Assembly (NCBI GenBank): GCA_965247975.1
Contig: OZ252050.1
Span: 3,348,001-3,412,000, forward strand
DNA from: Taishania sp965247975
GTDB taxonomy: Bacteria; Bacteroidota; Bacteroidia; Flavobacteriales_D; Crocinitomicaceae
Length of the DNA stretch: 64,000 nucleotides
Direction of reading: 5' to 3'
Part shown: in pieces, positions 34,787 through 44,212 of the stretch
Layout of the letters: each line of letters begins with the position of its first letter
Position numbering within the stretch: position 1 is the stretch's first letter
Made by a program: the position numbers and the translations under genes
Notes under the pieces: model-generated
Told to the model about the DNA's origin: nothing
Databases searched by the model: none
What the model saw: only the letters and a program-made list of their open reading frames with translations

Positions 34787-37513
34787 TTAAAATTGAAAAC
34801 CTAATGATACATTAAATGTAGTTCCTTGCCCAACAAATACACCTGCAGAACTCACACCAAAATCTGAACCATATTGGTTTGTTCTTGCATCCGAAATGTA
34901 CAATGAATTTAATACATTAAAGACATTTGCTCGTAAATTCAATCGGCTCTTCTCAAATTTAAAAGTATACCCTGCGTGAATACTCATTAGTCCGTAGCTT
35001 GGAATTCTCCAAGATTCTCTACCAGCATCAGCACCTTTTAAACTGAATGGATCAAAATCACTATAGTATCTATCAAAATAATTGTATTTCACTTTGATGT
35101 AGCCATTTTTTAAGAATGCAAAACGTGCGCCAATTCCAATGGTTGTTTGGGCAGAATTTCCGATATGTACACCTTTTGCGTCAAAAGAAACGTACGTTCC
35201 AAGCACATTCACCGAATCCGTTGATTGCCATGTCCAATCACCAACACTTGCCATTCCATCAAGGGTAATTTTCTTTGTCAATTTATAATTTAAGTCAAGT
35301 TCTATTCCATAATGGAGTGCATCCATTCCATTCACATTCGCTTTGATAAATTCTCCTGGATCTTGCGGATCAGGCACATTTATTCCGAAAGGAATTGGTT
35401 TATTTTGCCATTGTGTGAAATATCCGTTAACATTTCCATTTAACTTTTTACTTCTATAGCCATAACCCAATTCAAAAGCAGCAATTTTTTCATTTTCAAT
35501 TTCTGCAAAGAATGTATTCGTCGTATTGTCAATCACATTGCTATATTGAGGTGTTCTGCTTAAATATCCTACATTCAAAAAGATGTTGGAATATTCTGTC
35601 AAATTATAGTTAGCACCAGCTTTAAAAGTTCCACCTGTGATCCATTTCCAATCTGTTTGATTATACTCTAAACCTTCAGAATCTCTTGTATAAGTTGTAC
35701 CGTTAAGTTGTACCGTGTCCTCATACCCAATTTCAATGAGTGAATCGCCAACCATCATTCTTTTCTTTTGGAAGTAATCAATTCCTTTATATCCATTGAC
35801 AACACCAGAAACATTTACAAAAGCTGTCCAGCGACCTGAAGTAAATTCTGCTTGTCCGAAAGCACCAATCCACTGAACAAGCCCATCTCTATGATTTTGA
35901 AAAGGTGAATCTAAATCCGCAATTTTGTCTCCAACCACTTTCATTGGTGTACTTGAATTAAGATTTGTAGCTGAAACAAAGTAATCTCCTCCTAACAAAT
36001 CAACAATTTCGTAATAATGTTCGCCTTTATAATAACGGTAATCCAAGCCTCCCGCAAAATTCCATTTATCACTTCTTTTATAATCGAATTGCGAAAGTCC
36101 ACCAATCCAAAAGTGATTATTCACAGCCGCCGAAATAACTTGAGAAGACTTTAACAAAACTGAATCGTACAAAGCATCTGCTGTTGAGTAAACGGTACCG
36201 AAAAGTGTTTTGTATTGATTATTGTATATTATTTGATCCCAATCAATTAGTCCATCTTCTGTTCTCAAAATTGACGATGAAGAATTATGGTATCTTTTTC
36301 CGCCACCTCTACCAATGGATACATACGCAAGATTTGTCCATGAAAGTTTTGAATTTATTTTCCAAAAATCTTTTAACGTGATTTGAGGTTTATGGTAGTA
36401 ATTAATCCGTTCATTTTTTTGAACTTTCTTACCAGAATCGTCGGTTACATATCCATAATGTTGGTTGAATCGAATACCTCGATCAACATTCACTGTGTCT
36501 GGTTGGGTAACCCCTAATTCACTCGCATACTGCGTGTCCCAAAATTCAATTCTTTGGTTGAAAGATCGTTGACCATGATGCTGTGGAGCTCCAAAACCAC
36601 TTAAAGAAACAACATGATCACCTAGTTTCTTTTGAACTTTCAAATAATAGAATCCTCCTTCAGTGAAAAGTCCATCTACCCATCCGTTTCCTCTTTTGTA
36701 TGAACCGGAGAATAAAACTCCCCACCCATTTTTCAAAGTCCCAGATTTATAGGACAACGAAGTTCGAAGAAAGTTTCCAGATCCGTATTCTTGGTTCACA
36801 TTAATTTCTCTTTTCCCACCTGTATTGTCTGTTACGATGTTCATCGTTCCACCAACAGACGGCATAGCCAGTTTAGTTGCTCCTAACCCTCGTTGAACCT
36901 GAATTTGTTGTGTAATCTGATCTAAACCAAACCAGTTTGACCAATACACAGAACCATTTTCCATGTCATTCACAGGAACTCCGTCAATCATTACACCAAT
37001 ATTTCGTTGGTCAAATCCACGAATTGAAATTCTAGCATCACCATCACCACCACCTTGTTGAGTTGCATGAACACCAGGCTTTGAGTTTAAAACCATAGGT
37101 AAATCTTGTGATCCAAGCTCTTCCGTTATTTCCAATTTGGTTAACGAAGAAACGGCAACGGGAGTTTTTCGATCTTGCGCCAAACTAGCGATAACATTTA
37201 CTTCTTCAATCACTTGATTCGCCCCAATAATTACATCATTGACAACTTCAGCTTTATCAACAACCACGGTTACAAAGGTTGTGTCAAAAGAAAACATGGC
37301 AACTTGCATTTTATACTCTCCAAATGGAACATTTTTGAGTATGTAATCACCATTCAAATCTGTGATTGCTTTTAAGTTTTCAGACAAAATAATTCGAGCA
37401 CCAACAACTGGCTCTTTCGTTGCGTTGTCTTTTACTTTGCCCTTAACTGTAGCAGTTTGACCAAATCCAACAAACAAAACGAAAAATGAAAAAATGCTAA
37501 CTATGAATTTCAT
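34787..37513 (-). CDS. TonB-dependent receptor
   Basis: A 908-residue outer-membrane transporter: signal peptide (1-18), a CarboxypepD_reg-like domain (about 22-100, KGKVKDNATKEPVVGARI), plug (about 115-225; RISIRGFDQRNIGVMIDGVPVNDMENG) and a 22-strand-type barrel ending in VSLGFQF. There is no SusD partner. Position between a lamin-tail protein and a secreted nuclease suggests it takes up products of nucleic acid degradation, or an ion needed by the nucleases; this is inference. A terminator (37526-37555) sits 12 nt before its ATG. Confidence 0.9.
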   Translation of the reverse strand: MKFIVSIFSFFVLFVGFGQTATVKGKVKDNATKEPVVGARIILSENLKAITDLNGDYILKNVPFGEYKMQVAMFSFDTTFVTVVVDKAEVVNDVIIGANQVIEEVNVIASLAQDRKTPVAVSSLTKLEITEELGSQDLPMVLNSKPGVHATQQGGGDGDARISIRGFDQRNIGVMIDGVPVNDMENGSVYWSNWFGLDQITQQIQVQRGLGATKLAMPSVGGTMNIVTDNTGGKREINVNQEYGSGNFLRTSLSYKSGTLKNGWGVLFSGSYKRGNGWVDGLFTEGGFYYLKVQKKLGDHVVSLSGFGAPQHHGQRSFNQRIEFWDTQYASELGVTQPDTVNVDRGIRFNQHYGYVTDDSGKKVQKNERINYYHKPQITLKDFWKINSKLSWTNLAYVSIGRGGGKRYHNSSSSILRTEDGLIDWDQIIYNNQYKTLFGTVYSTADALYDSVLLKSSQVISAAVNNHFWIGGLSQFDYKRSDKWNFAGGLDYRYYKGEHYYEIVDLLGGDYFVSATNLNSSTPMKVVGDKIADLDSPFQNHRDGLVQWIGAFGQAEFTSGRWTAFVNVSGVVNGYKGIDYFQKKRMMVGDSLIEIGYEDTVQLNGTTYTRDSEGLEYNQTDWKWITGGTFKAGANYNLTEYSNIFLNVGYLSRTPQYSNVIDNTTNTFFAEIENEKIAAFELGYGYRSKKLNGNVNGYFTQWQNKPIPFGINVPDPQDPGEFIKANVNGMDALHYGIELDLNYKLTKKITLDGMASVGDWTWQSTDSVNVLGTYVSFDAKGVHIGNSAQTTIGIGARFAFLKNGYIKVKYNYFDRYYSDFDPFSLKGADAGRESWRIPSYGLMSIHAGYTFKFEKSRLNLRANVFNVLNSLYISDARTNQYGSDFGVSSAGVFVGQGTTFNVSLGFQF

Positions 37514-37525
37514 ACAATCTATGTC

Positions 37526-37555
37526 AAAAAAAGAGGTCAGCTGTTTACTGACCTC
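37526..37555 (-). terminator. Intrinsic terminator between lamin-tail gene and TonB receptor
   Basis: On the minus strand GAGGTCAG pairs with CTGACCTC, then a run of seven T. It separates the lamin-tail gene from the TonB receptor by ending just before the receptor's start codon, so part of the transcripts would stop here and the rest read through. Confidence 0.85.
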
Positions 37556-37574
37556 AATTATTAAATTTCAATGA

Positions 37575-38570
37575 TTATTTTACAATAACTTTTTCAGTTA
37601 TGGAATTGCCAGAATTGTCCGTAATTTTCACAAAGTACAAGCCTTTTTTATCAGATAAATCAATTTTTAATGATGCATTTGAAGGATTGCTGATTGTTGT
37701 AACTGTTTGTCCAAGAGCATTCACTACTTGTACATTTTTCACTGCTTCAGATCCTTTGATTGTGAAAACACCATTTGAAGGATTTGGGTAAATTGTTACA
37801 CTAAACGCTTCTTTTTCAGAAACACTTGCTGGAGCACAATTACATGTATGACTTCCTAATGTGTTCCAATCTCCAATAATCGTAACTCCGTCAACATCTA
37901 AATATGGAGCAACAACAGAATCGTATTCTACTAAAGCGTTGAAAACAGTAATGATCGGATTTGTTACACCTTTCAAAACTGCTGCTTTACGAATTAAACT
38001 CATGTCTTTTGTCAAATACGCACCACCACTAGAAGGAGTGTAAGTTGGCGCACCACTTGTCCAAGCTACTCCTGGATCTTCACCGATTTTACCAACAACA
38101 TCATACAAAACTGGAGATGGAGAAGTTAAGTTTGAAGCATTTCCCTTAGCTAAAACGATCGCATCATTTCCATTAAAATTCATTACATTGTTCACATCAT
38201 AACTGTTGCATAAAGCTGCATCAGCCAAAGAATACAATGGCTCCCACACAGCAGGATCTGTTGCCGTTGCATTAGCAGCAGTACGATCTAGTACAGCTAC
38301 AAATGTTGAATATGGCTGTAAGCTAAATGTAGGCAACTGAATTGAAGTTGCTTGAAATGTTCCTTGCGCTGTTGCTGTTGTTGCACCATTCGAATAGCGT
38401 TGCAAAAAATACTCGTTCAATTGCACTACAGATGACGTTGGATTATAGATCTCCAATGCCTTGTTGTTTCCTTCACCTTCAACATATTCAGAAATGAAAA
38501 TTTTCGTACAATCTTGTCCGAAAGAAAGAAATGAAACAAACGTTCCTAAAAAAAGTAATCCTTTTCTCAT
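37575..38570 (-). CDS. Lamin-tail domain T9SS cargo protein
   Basis: A 331-residue secreted protein: signal peptide (1-18), lamin-tail domain (about 20-150, beginning IFISEYVEGEGNNKALEIYNPT), a spacer and a T9SS type A sorting domain (about 255-331, FSVTIYPNPSNGVFTI). Lamin-tail domains occur in Bacteroidota secreted nucleases and phosphatases, which suits the genes that follow. No catalytic domain is seen, so it may bind substrate or partner enzymes. First gene of the cluster. Confidence 0.87.
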   Translation of the reverse strand: MRKGLLFLGTFVSFLSFGQDCTKIFISEYVEGEGNNKALEIYNPTSSVVQLNEYFLQRYSNGATTATAQGTFQATSIQLPTFSLQPYSTFVAVLDRTAANATATDPAVWEPLYSLADAALCNSYDVNNVMNFNGNDAIVLAKGNASNLTSPSPVLYDVVGKIGEDPGVAWTSGAPTYTPSSGGAYLTKDMSLIRKAAVLKGVTNPIITVFNALVEYDSVVAPYLDVDGVTIIGDWNTLGSHTCNCAPASVSEKEAFSVTIYPNPSNGVFTIKGSEAVKNVQVVNALGQTVTTISNPSNASLKIDLSDKKGLYFVKITDNSGNSITEKVIVK

Positions 38571-38657
38571 ACCAACTTATTTTAAATTATAATTTACAGA
38601 TTGATTGACGAATGAATACGAAATACGGTTTAATAATCGCCGATTTTTTGCGATGAA

Positions 38658-38793
38658 CTTACGTGTAAGATACGCTTTAGCCGATATTAATACAATGTAC
38701 ATTGTTGATTCATCTCGTCGTTTTTTTTCTTTAGTGGTTTCGGCAAATAACGAGCCTCAAGGACAACACAAAAGAAATTACGCTACAAAAGTA
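38658..38793 (-). promoter_or_regulatory. Palindrome-rich leader of the nucleic-acid-scavenging cluster
   Basis: The 307-bp gap before the lamin-tail gene has a TACTTTTG -7 box (38786-38793, minus strand), a perfect 14-bp palindrome ACAATGTACATTGT (38692-38705) and a small hairpin CTTACGTGTAAG (38658-38669). With the -7 box used, the leader would be about 210 nt long. The palindrome has the form of a dimeric regulator's operator. No -33 element is clear. I saw no gene here. Confidence 0.4.
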
Positions 38794-38877
38794 AGACATT
38801 TATTCTTCTTTTGCATGATTTAATTGTTAACAGAATATGAATCTTTTCAACGATGAAAAACAGCTCTTTTGAAGTTG

Positions 38878-39312
38878 TTACAAGCCGTATGCGTTTGGAT
38901 TTTGCGACTTAATTCTGACCAACTTTGTAACAATGTATTGACCATCTTGTCCTTCATAAGAATCACCACGCCAAGGCAAAGCTGCATTGTATTGATAATA
39001 AGACACTTCAACCTCCATTCCTTGCGATTCCATGAGTTTGTTGGCCAATGCCTCGTCGGTCACCGAAAATGAAAAGTTGTTTGATGTGGTTGCCACAGTT
39101 TGAGCTTTCGCCTTTAATCCTGGTAAGATCATTTCGCCTTCGAAGGTTTTGAACATGGTTCCTTTTTTGGAAAATTTATAGAGAATTCCAACCCGCGTTC
39201 CTTCACTGTAAACGTAGTAATATCGGAAATAAACGATGGAAAATAGTATGGTAAACAGGATCCCGAAAATGATAAAAATTCGTTTCCAATTGCGTGGTTT
39301 TCTTTCAGACAT
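38878..39312 (-). CDS. Single-pass membrane protein of unknown function
   Basis: A 144-residue protein with a basic N-terminus (SERKPRNWKR), one membrane helix (about residues 11-28) and a beta-rich exported domain with YSEGTRVGILYKFSKKGTMFKTFEGEM. Orthologues in Flavobacteriia are, as I recall, often labelled 6-phosphogluconate dehydrogenase, which the sequence does not support: there is no cofactor motif and the protein is far too small. Monocistronic. Confidence 0.7.
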   Translation of the reverse strand: MSERKPRNWKRIFIIFGILFTILFSIVYFRYYYVYSEGTRVGILYKFSKKGTMFKTFEGEMILPGLKAKAQTVATTSNNFSFSVTDEALANKLMESQGMEVEVSYYQYNAALPWRGDSYEGQDGQYIVTKLVRIKSQNPNAYGL

Positions 39313-39458
39313 GACTTATGAATTTAAAGTGTAAAGATAATGTTTGTTGGCAAACTTTGTCATGAATAATTTCCTCCTACAGATTAAATTCGTGTTTTTT
39401 AATTTAGTAAATGCTAATTACTATTGCTGTAAATTCAATTTATTTGATAGATCAATGC

Positions 39459-39488
39459 AAAAAAAACTTGATTCTAATGAACCAAGTT
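39459..39488 (-). terminator. Terminator after the OB-fold lipoprotein
   Basis: AACTTGATTC (39465-39474) and GAACCAAGTT (39479-39488) form a stem (one G-U on the minus strand) around ATTA, flanked by A and T runs on both sides; it may work in both directions. Confidence 0.75.
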
Positions 39489-39510
39489 TTTTTACATAAG
39501 TTTGAAATTC

Positions 39511-39918
39511 TTATTTAATTATTTCAGGATTATTCAATTGAACTGCTCCATATTCAGAACCACCTACGGTTGCTTTGATTGTTACAGATGCATCCGCTTT
39601 TACCGATTTCGCTGCTGCAGCGTTATCTGCACCAAAGTTTGCAACAACATGAGCTTGCTGCATGCCTTCCAATTTAGCATCGCCTAAATTCATTTTCACG
39701 TCACCGCTAACAGTTTCACTATTTCCCCAACTAATTGCAGTAATGGTAACTTCTTTACCTTTGAACTCGTCAACTTTTGATTCAAGATCTGCACACGTCA
39801 TATTCGCAGATTCCGTTTTGCCTTCATCTAATTTTCCGGCTTCGGTTGTTTCAGCTTCTGAGCAACCAACAAATAAAAGCCCAAGCATAAATGCGCTTCC
39901 TAAAAGTACTTTTTTCAT
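39511..39918 (-). CDS. Lipoprotein with tRNA_anti-like OB fold
   Basis: Reading from the ATG at 39916-39918, which begins MKKVLLGSAFMLGLLFVGCSE with a lipobox ending at Cys19, the protein is 135 residues. The longer frame starting at 39978 adds 20 residues without signal character and is rejected. The mature part is an OB-fold of the tRNA_anti-like type (CADLESKVDEFKGKEVTITAI and VTIKATVGGSEYGAVQLNNPEI). It is anchored in the envelope; ligand unknown. A terminator follows. Confidence 0.78.
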   Translation of the reverse strand: MKKVLLGSAFMLGLLFVGCSEAETTEAGKLDEGKTESANMTCADLESKVDEFKGKEVTITAISWGNSETVSGDVKMNLGDAKLEGMQQAHVVANFGADNAAAAKSVKADASVTIKATVGGSEYGAVQLNNPEIIK

Positions 39919-40214
39919 AAAAAATTTAAATTGGTGAATAAAATTATTGTGTTCAAAGAACTCCTCAAATACACACAATATTCAAGGTAATCTACTGATT
40001 ATTATTTGGTTCAAAATTAATAGGTAAAAGCTAATTTTGATTAAAAAAACGTAGAATTGTGACGAAGGATATCGAATTAGGGATGAAATTGTATGAAAAT
40101 AACATCTCTGATAAAATGGAATGATCTAAATAAAGGATAGCTTTCTAACAAATTTGAATCAATTTATTCTTGGAAATGAATTCAATTAGCGAAAACACTT
40201 TGAGTTGAGTTTAA

Positions 40215-40838
40215 TCAATCTTTAATGACAATTCCAACAGCATAGGTGCATTCAACCCACATGTTTTCCTCTGTTTTTAGGATTACATAGTACCACTGAT
40301 TATTTGGTACATCCACGGTAAAAATTTCTCCAGTTTTTTTATTCCGCACTGCCTCGTCAAATTCATCTACCATAGCACCTTTATGAAACCAAGGAAGTTC
40401 TCCGGTAAAATTTCCATCTTCATTGTATTTTGCTGCCAAGTCAACAAACGATATTCCTTCTTGGTACTTTTTTATAATAAGCGTTCGCAAATTATTTATT
40501 TCTTTCATCGTGTGCGCTTTACCATCAAGAAAGATGTAATCAACTTTACATAATTCTTCTTTTCCTTTTGAAACAACTTTATTAAGAAACACTGGTGAAT
40601 CAACCTTGTATTGTTTTCTAACTATAGAACCTACTGTGGAATGAAACAATATGCTATCATAAAAAAAGCTTCCTAAGTAAATTTCATTACTTAAAATCTT
40701 CCAAGATTTATGTGCCTCTTTTAAGCTATCTGCCTGGTCGAAAGACTCAATTTTTGAAAGTGCTTTTTCAACTTCATCTTCTGATTGTGCCTTGGATTGA
40801 AAACTAAAAATTAGAAATGTGAATATCAGTAATTTCAT
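40215..40838 (-). CDS. Exported parvulin-like peptidyl-prolyl isomerase
   Basis: About 207 residues from the ATG at 40836-40838 (start MKLLIFTFLIFSFQSKAQ, a good signal peptide; the upstream in-frame ATG lacks signal character). The C-terminal half (about 100-205) resembles the parvulin (PpiC/SurA) domain: SFVDLAAKYNEDGNFTGELPWFHKGAMVDEFDEAV, where the GELPWF/KGAMVDEF pair is the usual signature. It probably assists periplasmic or outer-membrane protein folding. N-terminal helices (20-75) may hold substrates. Confidence 0.75.
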   Translation of the reverse strand: MKLLIFTFLIFSFQSKAQSEDEVEKALSKIESFDQADSLKEAHKSWKILSNEIYLGSFFYDSILFHSTVGSIVRKQYKVDSPVFLNKVVSKGKEELCKVDYIFLDGKAHTMKEINNLRTLIIKKYQEGISFVDLAAKYNEDGNFTGELPWFHKGAMVDEFDEAVRNKKTGEIFTVDVPNNQWYYVILKTEENMWVECTYAVGIVIKD

Positions 40839-41023
40839 TTTTTTGCATGTATTGTGCACCAAGATACTCTTTATTCTAAAAATAATCATGCCAATTTGAA
40901 TTTGTTTCGGTATAATATGCTTTTAGACGATTAAAATCAAAGCAAATTCGGAAAATGGATTCATTTGCTATAATTAGGATGAAATGTGAATTACACCTAC
41001 ATCCAACGCTGCTAAAAATGAAG

Positions 41024-42748
41024 CTACTCTTGTTTCGCAATCCAAGGTCGCGCAAGGAACAGCGCCAATAGAATTCCAATCAAGGATGCGGAAAACATAA
41101 CAGGCATGCTCTCCAATGCACCATCAAATATATGTAATGTATCTCTTGTGAAGCATTCCCGCTCTACGGTATATTCACTCTTAATGTGTATGATCTCAAG
41201 TAACAATGGTAAAACAAAAGGGGATGAAATAATCGCCATCGCTAATGTGATATTGAAAATATTCTTGCCCTTGCTACCATTTTTCCAAATAATTAAATTA
41301 ACAAGTTGAACGATTCCGAAAAGCACTAAGAACTGAATAAGTACTCGACTTCCATCATATTCTTCGTAATAATAGCGACTTGGTAAAAGAAGATTATAAA
41401 CCCCTAATAATATGAACAATACACCCCAAACAGGCATTGATAAGAGAAAAGGTATGGGTTTTACAATTTGAAAATAAACAGCAACAAGCGTTAAAGCCAA
41501 TGCTAAAAAGCAGAAAAAATAATAGTCATCCTTTCTGTAAGGTGAAGAATACGTTTTATTATAATTTTCGTAAATCTGCTCTATTTCATTCACTTTCACA
41601 TGCAACGTCGGATAAAATTCAAGTTTATCTGTGAAACGAAGTGAATTATATTCCTCCATCGACGAATTCGCAACCCGAAGTGAATTATGTAAATCGTTTT
41701 CATCAAAAGGATAATCACCTATAATTTTGTTTAGTGAAGTGAAATTCTTTTCTTTCAGATATCGCAAAATTTGCTTCGTATCTAAGTGATAGCTAATTTC
41801 ATACCTGTCCAAGGATTTTTTTGCATCATTAATTATTTTTGAAATGGCCGCCCAATCTTTTTTATTCGCCAACGATTGAATCAACGGGACGTAATTTTTA
41901 TAACTTGTTTTTACAGTTCCATCCTTAAAAAGTGGATAATAATCCTGTACCAATTCTCCACTGTCAAAATTCCAAATAGAATTCAATTCCAATTTATCTG
42001 TTAAAGTATCAAATTTATACATTTTGGAAATGGCGCTTAGGTCATTGCATGAATCGATTTTAACAAACCTCAAACTGTAAAATTGCCTTTGTTCATTCTC
42101 TATTATTGTCGTATTAGAGTCTGAGTAATCATAAGCGCACACACTGTCTCTGCTTCCGTCTTTCGATTTAACAATCACTTTTAATGATGTATTATCCCAT
42201 TCATTGTCAGCCACTTTAAACTCTATGTTCTCTAAAGGAAAAGGTTTAGGAAAAACTTTATGGTCGATATTGTATGTATACTCACTTCTAGGTAAAAAAG
42301 CTTCTGCCATGCGCAGATTCTCGTAATCTTTTATCAAATTTTCCTTGGAAAGCAAATTCCTTGTTTTTACATGTGCTCCGCGCGTAAATGGATAGTACAA
42401 AGTAACGAGCAGCAAGAAGGGAATAAAAAGCAAGAAAAACATCTTGTGGAAATAAAGTTTGCTGATCGGATAAAAGGATTTAAAAGCGTTGTTTTTGTAA
42501 AATGCAAGAGCCCACAAGGCTAAAACTACTGTGACGATTGCTATGTGAAACAAAAGAAACCCGGTTTCTGCATAAAAATCGCTGACATCATGATGTTTTA
42601 AATCCCTTAAAGTCAATGCTAAGTAACCACTTACAAACGATAAAAGCCATAATAACAATCCTAAGACTGTTAATTGAATCGATCTTGTGTGCCAAAGCAA
42701 AGGATGATTTTCCAATAAGTAGTTGCTGAATTTTCTAATTAATTTCAT
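41024..42748 (-). CDS. Polytopic membrane protein paired with ABC ATPase
   Basis: 574 residues from the ATG at 42746-42748. Three membrane helices near residues 22-45, 60-82 and 95-115, a large non-membrane segment of about 280 residues, then five more helices (about 400-560). It follows the ABC ATPase by 19 nt on the same strand, so it is probably the transporter permease. I recognise no known permease family, and the large central domain is unusual for a bacterial ABC permease; it probably sits in the periplasm. Confidence 0.72.
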   Translation of the reverse strand: MKLIRKFSNYLLENHPLLWHTRSIQLTVLGLLLWLLSFVSGYLALTLRDLKHHDVSDFYAETGFLLFHIAIVTVVLALWALAFYKNNAFKSFYPISKLYFHKMFFLLFIPFLLLVTLYYPFTRGAHVKTRNLLSKENLIKDYENLRMAEAFLPRSEYTYNIDHKVFPKPFPLENIEFKVADNEWDNTSLKVIVKSKDGSRDSVCAYDYSDSNTTIIENEQRQFYSLRFVKIDSCNDLSAISKMYKFDTLTDKLELNSIWNFDSGELVQDYYPLFKDGTVKTSYKNYVPLIQSLANKKDWAAISKIINDAKKSLDRYEISYHLDTKQILRYLKEKNFTSLNKIIGDYPFDENDLHNSLRVANSSMEEYNSLRFTDKLEFYPTLHVKVNEIEQIYENYNKTYSSPYRKDDYYFFCFLALALTLVAVYFQIVKPIPFLLSMPVWGVLFILLGVYNLLLPSRYYYEEYDGSRVLIQFLVLFGIVQLVNLIIWKNGSKGKNIFNITLAMAIISSPFVLPLLLEIIHIKSEYTVERECFTRDTLHIFDGALESMPVMFSASLIGILLALFLARPWIAKQE

Positions 42749-42767
42749 GAGGTGAAAATTGGAAAAG

Positions 42768-43913
42768 TTATACAAATAATCTGCGACTTGAATGGGTAAT
42801 ATCCCTCAAATACTTGATGGTGATCTGGTGCAGAATTAAATCTTGAATCATTGAATTTAACGCTTTAGATTTTGTGGTTCGAATGATGAACATACCTCCA
42901 TTAAATGTGATTTGAATCTCAGGATAATTCGCTAAAACTGAAAGCAATTGCTCTTTGGTTGAATGTACGTCTAATTCAATAACAGTCAATTCATCCTCCT
43001 GCTCTTCATTTGCTGCGCTGAGGAGAGTTGGCTTGCCATTTTTGAGAAAAAGGAGTTTATCAGAAATTTTTTCCACTTCAAATAATTGCTGTGAACTCAA
43101 CACAATCCCTAAAGGATGAGCTAGACTTTGAGACATGTTTTTCAAATCTTCCAAAATCAATTGTTGTGCAAGCACATCCAAATTCGCAAGTGGCTCATCT
43201 AAAAGTAAAATGGACGGCTTTCGTAAAAAAGTTCGTGCTAATTCAAACCTCATTTTATATCCTGAAGATAATTCACTCCAATTGTGAAAGCGAAAATTCC
43301 AAAGACCAAAACGGATGATGTACATCATGACCAACAATTCATTCTCTTCCCCTTTAATCCCATAATGAGTGGCAGCGTATTTCAAATTGTTTTTTAGCGA
43401 ACCATACCACTTTGGTGTTCTTTGTGGCAGATAAGTTAATCGTGTTCTTAGTGCATATTTATCCGAATTTCCAAAATTTCCATAACTTATTGTCCCTTGT
43501 TCATGCCCAAGCTCTTGGCATAAGATACGCAATAAAGTTGTTTTTCCGTTCCCATTTTCACCTACCAAACCCCAGATATCACCTGGTAAAATTACCATAT
43601 TCACTTCGCCCATTTTAAAGCGGCCTCTTTTGTAGAATTTGACAACATTTTTCGCACTCAACAACGGTTCTTTGGACACTTCTTGAACAGTTTCAACATT
43701 CAATCCATTTAAAAATTCTAACGCACGGACAGTAAATTCAGCTTCAGATGGCTTTTCGGCTTCCTTCCATTCAGTAAATTGTATGCATTTTCTATAATTT
43801 TCCAGCGATTGAGTATCTAAAACGCAATCTACCAACTTTCGAAATCCAAGGTGGTGGTCATTATTGTTTAAAAGTTCTGATACTTCTGCTTTCTTTTTTT
43901 CGAACGGACTCAT
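42768..43913 (-). CDS. ABC transporter ATP-binding protein
   Basis: A 381-residue ATPase. About 80 N-terminal residues precede the nucleotide-binding domain and form a helical extension. Walker A GENGNGKTT is at 118-126, the signature LSSGYKMRF at 215-223, Walker B SILLLDEP at 234-241. The switch position, usually SSHxLxE, reads SSQQLFEVE with Gln275 in place of His. The C-terminal 90 residues form a regulatory domain. The next gene encodes its likely membrane partner. Substrate and direction unknown. Confidence 0.88.
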   Translation of the reverse strand: MSPFEKKKAEVSELLNNNDHHLGFRKLVDCVLDTQSLENYRKCIQFTEWKEAEKPSEAEFTVRALEFLNGLNVETVQEVSKEPLLSAKNVVKFYKRGRFKMGEVNMVILPGDIWGLVGENGNGKTTLLRILCQELGHEQGTISYGNFGNSDKYALRTRLTYLPQRTPKWYGSLKNNLKYAATHYGIKGEENELLVMMYIIRFGLWNFRFHNWSELSSGYKMRFELARTFLRKPSILLLDEPLANLDVLAQQLILEDLKNMSQSLAHPLGIVLSSQQLFEVEKISDKLLFLKNGKPTLLSAANEEQEDELTVIELDVHSTKEQLLSVLANYPEIQITFNGGMFIIRTTKSKALNSMIQDLILHQITIKYLRDITHSSRRLFV

Positions 43914-43986
43914 GTGATGTATTTTCTAGTCAGGATAAATGTATTTATAATTTCGCGAAATGGACATAAATTGCTCCATTTTACAT

Positions 43987-44201
43987 TTACGGAAGACGAA
44001 GAACATAAAAAACTTGTTCACGAATCGTTATTCCAAATATACTGAAAATCGAATTGGATTTCGGTAATGTGTTTCCGTCATGGTTTTTGGTCAAAAAATT
44101 GAGGCCACTGAGTTCATCGAAGTGCGCCGAAAACGAATCTTGGATCATGCTTTTCCGTCGGACTTCGCACGCCGTTAAAGAATTCGTTCTTTCAGAGCTT
44201 T
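43987..44201 (-). other. Open reading segment without a family, possible intergenic repeat
   Basis: Between the ABC ATPase gene and the DUF4287 gene there is an uninterrupted minus-strand frame of about 70 codons, with one ATG at 44146-44148 and a TAA at 43987-43989. Translated, it includes SLTACEVRRKSMIQDSFSAH. The segment reads like a repeated intergenic element that happens to be open. A hairpin AGAGCTTT (44194-44201)/AAAGCTCT (44207-44214) overlaps the end of the DUF4287 gene. No promoter box seen. Confidence 0.35.
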
Positions 44202-44212
44202 AGACAAAAGCT

